Positions 1 to 8,399 of a DNA stretch of 64,000 bases are shown in pieces. Location of the stretch: NCBI GenBank assembly GCA_021234155.1, contig JAJEKV010000002.1:21541726-21605725 (forward strand). The letters run 5' to 3'. The notes beneath the pieces are model-generated. The model made no database searches. It was not told the DNA's origin and saw nothing but the letters and a program-made list of their open reading frames with translations. This stretch comes from Isoetes taiwanensis. Taxonomy: Eukaryota; Streptophyta; Lycopodiopsida; Isoetales; Isoetaceae. Each line of letters starts with the position of its first letter. Within the stretch, counting starts at the first letter, position 1. The position numbers and the translations under genes were made by a program.

Positions 1-340
1 ATTGGTGAATAGAGATGGGTATAGCCAATGATAAGCACAAAGGCCTCTCTGTTTAGGCTCTTCAACACAATATTTTTGATACAAGCCCTTTTAATCATGT
101 TGGCAATGGAAGTCGAGTAAATACTTGATACTTTAATACATCTCTAGATGGATGCAAGAAAGCGCCAAGCATGAAGGCATTGAGCGTATATTTTTGCTTT
201 GAGCAGGGTACAGATCAACCTTTGAGATTGAAGTTTACTGCATGTTCTATGTAGGTCATTTTTCCAATTCCACTTCCCATCTTTCATCTAGTTAGTGTAC
301 ATCTGATGCTTTTTAGAGAGAGCAAATTTTAAGAACGTCC
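1..340. other. no gene seen
   Basis: AT-rich DNA with only short unsupported ORFs. I see no recognisable gene, RNA or repeat boundary here. Confidence 0.5.
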
Positions 341-440
341 TGAGAACAGAGGTCCCAGTCGCCCTTGAGCTTAGGTGCAATGTTAGTTGAGAACAGAGGT
401 CCAAGTCGCCCTTCAGCTTAAATGCAATATTAGTTATCTT
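341..440. repeat. tandem duplication, about 48 bp x2
   Basis: A unit beginning gagaacagaggtcc occurs twice back to back (around 341 and 389), each followed by a shared 'gtcgccctt..agctta' stretch and a similar 'tgcaat(g/a)ttagtt' end. A few substitutions separate the copies. The DNA on either side, to about 790, holds nothing else I recognise. Confidence 0.8.
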
Positions 441-792
441 TGGCTTCTGCATTTCTATTATAACTACAGCTTCAAGAAGCTTCAATGCAACTAGGACTTG
501 AGGCCCTATGCACATAACACTTCTCACAAGGAAACCATGGAAAAAATTAGTGGCTATTAATAGCCAAATGGCGATTTTTTAGGGGGTCTAGACAATTTTT
601 GCGGCGAATTTTATGAAAGGAGCTTTCTTTTAAAAAATTAAAAAATAGCCATATCTAAAACAAGTACTTCAGTATTTTCTTAGGATTAGCCAAACTATTT
701 CCCCCCTTTTCCTTAAAGAAAAATGGATTAGCGTTTCTTTATGTTACAATAATTACATATTAAATCATTAATAGCCAAACAAAAATGAATTC

Positions 793-910
793 CTTTCGAG
801 GCAGGGGTTTTTTAATCCTAGTAGTAATGATTGTACTAGCCCATTGTATGGGTCCCATGACCTATTGGTCTTCGTGGACGTTAAAAAAACTATTCTATTC
901 TATTCTATCA
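793..910 (+). mobile_element. LINE 3' tail fragment with (TATTC)n end
   Basis: About 118 bp matching the 3' end of the GC-rich LINE at 8.2-11.2 kb and 32.3-38.1 kb: the 3' half of the U-rich hairpin (ggggttttttaatcc), then the terminal hairpin with GTCC/GGAC stem (gggtcccatgacc ... gtggacg), then a TTAAAAAAA stretch and a short (TATTC)n tail. It is 5'-truncated inside the hairpin. The tail type differs from the (TTCC)n tail of the copy at 38 kb, so the tail is probably made or copied at insertion. No coding sequence remains. Confidence 0.8.
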
Positions 911-1896
911 TTAGTGATTGTAATTTTTCAAACTATGTATTTCTATTACATATACCATATATGCATCTTCAAAAAGGAATTGTAAGAGATGGCCAATATC
1001 TCTCTAGATGCCCGAGTTGGTTGCATAATATTTTCCCTCGAGGGATAAGTGCAATTTGAATTTAGAGAAAGTGTCATTGCATTGAATGTTGTTCAGATCA
1101 TGGATATTATAAGTTTTGTTGTGAGCTTTTGTTAAAAGGTTTTTAATATTATTGTATATTTCTTGATTGTTGATTATTATTTGTAATTGTAGTACATATA
1201 TCTAAAGCTACAGAATTTACATTTTTGTTTTTTTCAGTTAGAAAGAATACCCAAGTGAAAGTTTATAGTACTTAATCCAAAAGTTTCGCGAAGTCCAAGT
1301 ACATATAAATGTCATGGTAATAATAACTTTAGCCAAATATACATCATAAAGTACTGTAAAATTTTGAAAAATAGCCAAATCATTTTTTATGGAAAAATAT
1401 ATAGCATGCTTAATTTTTTCCCTGAAGGAAACTCTTTGAGGTTTCAAAGAAATTTCTCAAGCATTTGATTTGTTGATCTCAACGGCAATAATTATTACTT
1501 CAACTAGACTTGACAAAATGCTCTTCTCCATGGTGAAAGTATCAAGTTCTTAAACCTCATATATTATTTGTGTACATCTCCATGTTCTCTGCTTTTCTCA
1601 TGCATGTCAAACTTATGCAGCGAAATAGAGGTCCTGAATATGACTACAAGAATCGAACACTTTCATCTCTATCTCCTATTTGCGGCTTTTCTTATTCTTC
1701 AAAATTGTTCTGCTTATTCTTCAGCATTGCTCTGTAAGTGTATATCAGATTATTTGAGTCATCAATGGTCTATTCCAGTTTGTTGACTGACTGGATTGCA
1801 TGCTTGCCCTTCTTCCATATTTGCGGACTTGATTGTTCTTGATGCTGCCCTTCTTCAATATTTGCAGACCTGGTTGTTCTTGATGCTTTCTTTATG
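911..1896. other. no gene seen
   Basis: AT-rich sequence with scattered short ORFs that have no recognisable motifs. Near 1800-1880 there is a degenerate duplication of a 'tgcccttcttc.atatttgc.gac' unit. Confidence 0.5.
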
Positions 1897-2688
1897 TTAA
1901 AAAAGATCTAGCCATTCTATTATACAGCTGCAACAGAGATTGCGATCAATTTAGCTATGTCCACTAAGACTACAGAGAATCTCAAGTCAGATATATCCTC
2001 CACACCTTTTCCACTATTTTACTTGACAATATCTCTGCTGTTAAAGTACTATGTTGTGCCTACACAACGGTGCTAAAATATGTTTTTCTTTTGGGCAATC
2101 TCAAAAATTCCATCGATGCACTCAGAAGTATATTGCACTCTAGCCCTTGGTCATGCCTTTTATTTATGTTGTAGATCAATGGATGCATGTACTTATGCAA
2201 TCCGATCATCTAATAGACGTATGGAATGCATCATTGTGATGATTGTTATAAATCTTCTTGCAAACTCATACATCTATGCTTCTGATTGGCCTTTTTCAAA
2301 ATCTCTTGCTATGTTTGATATCTTTCTTGCATGCTATGCCATGGGTTAAATGTTAATTTGGTCGATATATTGTTCATATAATGCAAGAATATATTGCTCA
2401 TATGATTCAAGTATATAATTGATGTTCCTAATGATGCGTGATTTACTTTTCAGTCTATCCTTGAGTTGGTCTGTATTTTGGCTACATATGTAAGAATAAT
2501 GGGAACTTGAAATTTCAAGGACTGTTGTGAGTAGATTTGAATGGTTTGCATGACAGTTTGGAGACTTGATGGATGCATGTCTTGCATCTTATTGGGCTAT
2601 CTTCTTATTAAATCCGAATGATGGTCTGATAGCTTAAACCATGCTCAAAAAGATCTCAAAAATGAGGGAAAAAACACCACTAATGGGA
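1897..2688. repeat. repeat A, copy 1 (about 790 bp)
   Basis: This segment is nearly identical to 5112-5902, in the same orientation. Both copies begin with gttaaaaaa(a)gatctagcc and end with ccactaatgggattt. Differences are scattered point changes and small indels. I recognise no protein domain in any frame. Copy 1 is followed directly by the foldback element at 2689, copy 2 by family B sequence. Confidence 0.85.
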
Positions 2689-3109
2689 TTTTTTTTGCAA
2701 CACAAACCATTAACATCCAACATATAAAAATTAAATCCCCCCTAAAACCCCCTGTGGTTTGGGTGCATATTCACACGGGGGGTGACTCCGGGCATCGAGA
2801 GCTATTGGATGGGCATATTCATGAGTTATGCTTTGATTTGGACCGTAGATAGCGATCCTCGTTTGTGGGGTATGCTCGTACAAGTTTTTTTATACTGTAT
2901 AGCAAGACTTGTGAAATACTATAAGATTTGGCGCAATATACTTAATGGTGTTGATTTCAAACATGTATTATACCATTTTAGGCAGTATAAAAAGGGCTCT
3001 CGCTACCCTACGTCACCCCCGTGTGAATATGCACCCAAACCACAGGGGGTTTTAGGGGGGATTTAATTTTTATATGTTGGATGTTAATGGTTTGTGTTGC
3101 AAAAAAAAA
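2689..3109. mobile_element. foldback/MITE element with 98-bp inverted repeats
   Basis: The left arm (2689-2786) and right arm (3012-3109) are reverse complements over about 98 bp with only length differences in the T/A run and the G/C run. Each arm runs from a T8-9 tract and tgcaacacaaaccatt to the cacggggg(g)tgac end. A 225-bp centre (2787-3011) has no coding motif. Long arms and a short non-coding centre fit a non-autonomous foldback or MITE DNA transposon. The plus-strand ORF across the right arm is incidental. I could not define a target-site duplication. Confidence 0.8.
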
Positions 3110-3147
3110 TTTTGGCCCCTTCGGGGCCTTTAGAAACGTCCCCAAGA

Positions 3148-3225
3148 TGAATATGCACCCAAACCATAGGGGGTTTTAGGGGGATTTTAATTTAAAAGTG
3201 TTTTATGTAATGGTTTGTGTTGTCT
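3148..3225. repeat. diverged extra copy of the foldback arm
   Basis: Starting at gaatatgcacccaaacca this segment repeats the right arm of the adjacent foldback element in the same orientation, with more divergence toward its end. Both the right arm and this copy are followed by a gccccttcggggcc hairpin (about 3115-3131 and 3239-3255), so arm plus hairpin was duplicated together. Confidence 0.7.
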
Positions 3226-3259
3226 AAAATTTGTTTTTGCCCCTTCGGGGCCTTGGAGA

Positions 3260-4360
3260 TGGACAACATAACAACAAAAAATGATATATAGCAATTGTGG
3301 AGCCTCAAAAAAGGTCAACAGGTTATTAAAGAAGAGTTATCAATGGAATAAAGAACATTTGTTAAGAAGATGACCGTTAGGTCATGTCATGGGGATTGAA
3401 CCCAGCATATCCTTGTGCTTTATTTTAAAACTAACAACTTTGAATCAAACAATTTAAACTTAATGACATGAAGTTTCAATAATGCAAATGTGTTTTGCTT
3501 TAGCACTAAGGCTGAGTCCAACCATCTAAACTCAATGAATGTGAAGCTACATAAAACTAAGCATTTGCTTGATAATAAGAATTTAATTTGAAACAGCTTT
3601 AAGCAAAGTGTGAACCTGCTCATTGCAACACGCCAAATTATATATGTTTCAAGCTTTCTTGCCAATTCTAGTCCCTAAACATTAGGCGGCCAACAGATAA
3701 GTCATGACTAAGATCCAAATGCGAGATGCATTAGTGAAAGGACAGAAAATAAAGAGGCACAAACAAAAATTTTAGAATTCAAACCAGAAAAAAACTAGAA
3801 TTGATTTGAGGCTTTCATCACCTGTAGCTTTTGAATTTGATCACAATAAAACAAATAGGACATAAGTAAAAGTTACCATAAAGATAGAGCAGATTGATCC
3901 CATTATTCTGAAAGTCATAAAGTTTGCAACACCCATACACAAACATTTTTCAACTGGAATTTAACAACAGCCTTTGGCCTCCATGGATTCTTGTGGTGAG
4001 AAACCAAAGTGGGAAACTTTTCTGCTTGTTAGCACAAGGATCTAGAAGCCTTGGAATTTGCTTAATAACTGCCTCGAAATCTAAAAATGCATGGTAATTT
4101 TTTGCAAGCTTCATTCGGAATGAGCCATAAAACAATATCCAATAGTGCAATCCTGTATTAATCAGATGGTAGGATGTGAAAGCCTACCAAACCCGGCCGA
4201 AAAATTGCTGTTTTAGCATAGATAACTTAACCAAACATATCCATATCATACACTATCAAAAAAATCTCGGAGAGAGCCATCTCAAACAGAGCTCTGGATC
4301 AAAAGTTATAATAAGAAATGTGTTGCCGGCGGGGAAACTACACTACATGCGCCCTTCAAG
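3260..4360. other. no gene seen
   Basis: AT-rich DNA without recognisable coding sequence. On the minus strand near 3390-3405 there is a tRNA-like B-box string (GGTTCAATCCC) but no convincing A box or tRNA fold. Confidence 0.45.
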
Positions 4361-4563
4361 CCCTTCATGTGCCCATTATGCACCACACACACACAAAAAA
4401 GAGGGCTTTTGTTGTGAGCCATTGGTTGTTGACCATTGAAAAAAAAGGGCTAAAATCAATGGCCCTTCATGTGCCCATTATGCACCACACGCACAAAAAA
4501 GGGCTTTTGTTGTGAGCCATTGGTTGTTGACCATTGAAAAAAAAAGGCTAAAATCAATGGCTC
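4361..4563. repeat. tandem duplication, 102 bp x2
   Basis: A unit starting cccttcatgtgcccattatg is repeated at 4361 and 4463. It includes a run of CA repeats, 'gggcttttgttgtgagcc' and an A-rich end. The copies differ by small indels. Confidence 0.85.
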
Positions 4564-4679
4564 AGAAATGGTGCACTCTAGATGTACGTATTAGTACATC
4601 CATTTGAATACATCACGAAATCATAGGAAAACCTTAGTGAAAAGCGTACAAAAACACAAAAAACTCCCTGTTATTGTGC

Positions 4680-5108
4680 TAGATATAGCAAAGTATAATA
4701 CAACACATTGTTGTAGTTCCAGATAGACTCCAGATATTGGTATTCTCGAATAAGGACTCGCATGAAAACAGACAAAAGCTCCCGATAGCCAGGCTTTTCA
4801 TTCATCTCAGCAGTTTTTCTACAATGGTATAGAGTGGGTAGCTGCACATCGCAGGTTACCCAAAAAATGAAAAACATAGAGAATATCCAGTTATAACACC
4901 TGGACCCCAAATAAAATTGTGTGCTACAGATATTGGCTAGTGTACCTGCTGAGAGCTTATCGCCGGGATTAAAAAACCGCGCCCTTTTGGGTTTTTGAAG
5001 AAAAACCCTAGCGATAAAATCTCGGCAAGGGGCTTGGACAACAGAAGGCTGCTAAACGTTCCCACAAAAAAAAAAACCCACACTCCACAGAAAACACCGA
5101 AGTCATGC
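4680..5108 (-). mobile_element. family B repeat, copy 1 (truncated)
   Basis: Near-identical to 5917-6345. It contains the shared start (ggtattctcgaataaggrctcgcatg), the U-rich hairpin at 4956-5018 and the 'caaggggc(t/g)tggacaa' block. It stops at catgcat, where repeat A copy 2 begins, so the right-hand third of the family is missing. Orientation is given so that the U-rich hairpin reads as RNA on the minus strand. No coding sequence. Confidence 0.75.
4956..5018 (-). ncRNA. ENE-like U-rich hairpin (family B copy 1)
   Basis: On the minus strand a lower stem TTATCGCTAGGG / CCCGGCGATAA encloses an internal loop of TTTTT on the 5' side and TTTTTTAA on the 3' side, then a weaker upper stem, an A-rich 5' bulge and CCC..GGG. 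This is the layout of an ENE (element for nuclear expression), which clamps poly(A) as a triple helix. The upper stem here is partly degraded. Confidence 0.5.
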
Positions 5109-5111
5109 ATC

Positions 5112-5902
5112 GTTAAAAAAAGATCTAGCCATTCTATTATACAGCTGCAACAGAGATTGCGATCAATTTAGCTATGTCCACTAAGACTACAGAGAATCTC
5201 AAGTCAGATATGTCCTCCACACCTTTTCCACTATTTTCCTTGACAATATCTCTGACGTTAAAGTACTATGTTGTGCCTACACAACGGTGCTAAAATACGT
5301 TTTTCTTTTGGGTAATCTCAAAAATTCCATCGATGCACTCAGAAGTATCTTTGCACTCTAGCCCTTGGTCATGCCTTTTATTTATGTTGTAGATCAATGG
5401 ATGCATGTACTTATGCAATCCGATCATCTAATAGACGTATGGAATGCATCATTGTGATGATTGTTATAAATCTTCTTGCAAACTCATACATCTACGCTTC
5501 TGATTGGCCTTTTTCAAAATCTCTTGCTATGTTTAATATCTTTCTTGAATGCTATGCCATGGGTTAAATGTTAATTTGGTCGATATATTGTTCATATAAT
5601 ACAAGAATATATTGCTCATATGATTCAAGTATTTCCTAATGATGCGTGATTTACTTTTCAGTCTATCCTTGAGTTGGTCTGTATTTTGCCTACATGTGTA
5701 AGAATAATGGGAACTTGAAATTTCAAGGACTGTTGTGAGTAGATTTGAATGGTTTGCATGACAGTTTGGAGACTTGATGGATGCATGCCTTGCATCTTAT
5801 TGGGCTATCTTCTTATTAAATCCGAATGATGGTCTGATAGCTTAAACCATGCTCAAAAAGATCTCAAAAATGAGGGAAAAACCACCACTAATGGGATTTA
5901 TT
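5112..5902. repeat. repeat A, copy 2
   Basis: Second copy of the 790-bp segment at 1897-2688, lying between two family B copies. No domain recognised. Confidence 0.85.
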
Positions 5903-6190
5903 TCGCTAAATAGTCCCAGATAGCAAAATATAATACAACACATTGTTGTAGTTCCAGATAGACTCCAGATATTGGTATTCTCGAATAAGGGCTCGCATGA
6001 AAACAGACAAAAGTTCCCGATAGCTAGGCTTTTCATTCATCTCAACAGTTTTTCTACAATAGTATAGAGTGGGTAGCTGCACATCGCAGGCTACCCAAAA
6101 AATGAAAAACATAGAGAATATCCAGTTATAACACCTGGACCCCAAATAAAATTGTGTGCTACAGATATTGGCTAGTGTATCTACTGAGAG

Positions 6191-6253
6191 CTTATCACCG
6201 GGATTAAAAAACCACGCCCTTTTGGATTTTTGAAGAAAAACCCTAGCGATAAA
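6191..6253 (-). ncRNA. ENE-like U-rich hairpin (family B copy 2)
   Basis: Same architecture as the hairpin at 4956-5018 and 62050-62112: a lower stem of about 11 bp, a TTTTT / TTTTTTAA internal loop, an A-rich bulge and CC..GG. One arm has changed so that a G-U pair replaces a G-C pair. The upper stem is weak. Confidence 0.5.
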
Positions 6254-6390
6254 ATCTCGGCAAGGGGCGTGGACAACACAAGGCTGCTAAACGTTCCACC
6301 AAAAAAAAAAACCCACACTCCACAGAGAATACCGAAGTCATGCATTGCCCTGGACCTGCACATCACCAACAAAAAAACCAATAGAGAAAA

Positions 6391-6510
6391 AACCTCGAAA
6401 AGCGAGGGGCTAGTCACACGTACCATGCGACAAAAAACAACATTTACACCTCGAAAACGCGAGGGGCTGGTCACGCATGCCACGTGACAAAAAATAACAT
6501 TTACAATAAT
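6391..6510. repeat. 57-bp tandem duplication with CCTCG..CGAGG hairpins
   Basis: Two units within family B copy 2, each holding cctcgaaaa(c)gcgaggggct, then a tcac(a/g)c(g/a)tRcca stretch and acaaaaaa(c/t)aacatttaca. Each unit carries a short CCTCG/CGAGG hairpin. Confidence 0.75.
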
Positions 6511-6719
6511 ATACACATTAAGGGAGGCTGGATGGAAGTCACGGGAACTGCTGAAAGAGAAGAAAACGCCGATGAGAAGTCGATGAAGAACCTGCAAGAA
6601 ACGATCCCCAAACGAACCAAGGCCTCAGAAAATGCATGCATGATGCATGCATGCGACAAATGCATGCTTGCCCATTCGAGAATACCGATCCGATGTCTCG
6701 GATTGATGGCATTATGATG

Positions 6720-8235
6720 GGATAAGATGTGGTACTATCCCAGAGTTAGATTGTTATATTTGACGAAGAAATGTAAAGAAGTGAGAAACATCGTTCATGG
6801 CATTCTGCAAAAGAGGCATCATCAAAAGTAGGAATTCGTAGTTACATTGCTATACGTAATTTTCAAATTCTGATCTTTAATACCATATCAAAATAATTAT
6901 TATCGCATAGGCCAACACTAGCATGGAAATTAAATAGGTGCAAATATTACCCAGACAAACACTATATTTAGGACTATGTTGTTTAACAGTTTTCTTTGTG
7001 CATAAGAGGTGTCATATCATGGATGACACCTCTTACAAAGATTACAATATGTTGGCCCCTTTTTTTTCCTTGGATGAATAGATACAATGTGAAATAGTTT
7101 GAAGAAATATTTTGCATCTTTGTGGAGAAAAATTGTAATAGAAGATTTATTCCTCAAGGATTAAAAAAAAAAAAAATTGCAAAAATATGAAGGATCCAGC
7201 TATATATCATGCTAGAAATAAAGGCATATTGGAACATTTACATAAAGAACCACATAAAGACAATAATAGCTAGGATCTTTAATGTTAGCTTATTCAACGT
7301 GGCTACAACACTATCTCAAGGAAGCAAACTTTCATTTATCAATGGCGTAACTATTTGCGTAGACGTAGATGAGCAAAACATAATTCTCTCTCATCTTTCT
7401 TTCTTTCTTTTTTCCATTTTTTTTTTAATAATCAAAAGGTGAAAATGGGCATCTTTAACCTTACCTGGATTAGCAAGTCCAGGAAGAAAGTCTATCCATT
7501 TCGTCAATACGTACCGTACCCTGTTCCTAAGTAGACTAACAATGTAGTACTATTTTAGATTTCCAAATTAATGTTTTTTGGATAGTTGTCCTCAATTCAA
7601 CTATATGCTTCCATAAAAGGAGGAGGAGGAGGAAATTAAAGACCAACAAACCAATATGTATTTTGAAGCAATCATATTTCATCTCCCTTCTCCTAGCCCC
7701 TTTCAAATTTAGCAAGGAAGGAAGGAAGGAAGGAAGGAAGGCAATGTGCATGTGTCTACTCCTTCATGGTTGCCTATATCAAAATTGTATTTACACCCCG
7801 CCACGCTGGGCACCTGTTACTAGTTTAATATATTCTCATTGCTTGAAAAATTGAGTGGATATCTACATGTAATCCTCAGGTAATAATATATGACAATTAA
7901 TTAACTAATTAATGCTATCTACACCTGTTTCGTTTGCATTGTTATGTAGTTACCAGTGCACACACAATTGCCTTACAAATAATGTCTAGCATTGCAAAGC
8001 ACCCGGAGGTCCAGTTCGAGAAAGGAATCCTCATTGAGTTTAATTCCCTCAATATGGTGACTTATAGTTCCCTTTAATATCCATTAATTAGAAGTGTGGC
8101 GTTAAGTTTTGAATCTATTGTCAAATAGAATTGAATAGAATCGACACATTAGATTAACAAGCTCAACATTTGCAGTATGTTATGGTGAAGGTTGAGCCCC
8201 AAGCTTTAGCACCAAGGTTTCAAGCTTCATCGAGT
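6720..8235. other. no gene seen; (GGAA)n microsatellite at about 7716-7741
   Basis: AT-rich DNA with short unsupported ORFs and a short (GGAA)n run. The sequence beside that run does not match the LINE tails found elsewhere in the window. Confidence 0.5.
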
Positions 8236-8332
8236 CATTCTAATAGGAATAGAATAGAATAGAATATGATTTTATCGTCCACGGAGACTAACTGGCCTAT
8301 GGGACCCAAGTACAAAGAGAGAGCAGCAGGCG

Positions 8333-8399
8333 TATTACTACCAGGATTAAAAAACCCCCGCCCCGAAGGGTTTTCGGGGGAAAAACCTTAGTAGCAATA
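8333..8399 (-). ncRNA. ENE-like U-rich hairpin in the LINE 3' UTR
   Basis: Minus-strand RNA: lower stem ATTGCTACTAAGG / CCTGGTAGTAAT, U-rich internal loop TTTTT / TTTTTTAA, upper stem CCCCCG / CGGGGG, an AAAA bulge, then CCC-TTCG-GGG closed by a UUCG tetraloop. The lower stem differs in sequence from that of family B but still pairs, and the tetraloop is TTCG instead of GAAA. This indicates selection on RNA structure. Confidence 0.65.

Larger units (their letters stand above)
5917..6704 (-). mobile_element. family B repeat, copy 2 (with terminal inverted repeats)
   Basis: The core element runs from about 5974 to 6686. Its ends form an imperfect inverted repeat of roughly 25 bp: GGTATTCTCGAATAAGGGC on the left, against GCCCATTCGAGAATACC on the right. 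Just outside the right end is a perfect small hairpin, ATCCGATGTCTCGGAT (6689-6704), also present at 62523-62538. Inside are the U-rich hairpin (6191-6253), a block of GCATGC palindromes (6633-6666) and a 57-bp tandem duplication. The minus-strand ORF of 138 aa in it has no recognisable domain and is probably incidental. It looks like a non-autonomous element. Confidence 0.7.

Noticed and set aside
3375-3415. tRNA-like B box (GGTTCAATCCC) on the minus strand
   Set aside because: No A box at the right distance and no cloverleaf can be drawn; it is not called as a tRNA or SINE.
6181-6597. 138-aa minus-strand ORF in family B copy 2
   Set aside because: Not preserved in copies 1 and 3, runs through hairpins and palindromes, and has no domain.
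7716-7741. (GGAA)n run as another LINE tail
   Set aside because: The adjoining sequence lacks the two terminal hairpins of the LINE family on either side.
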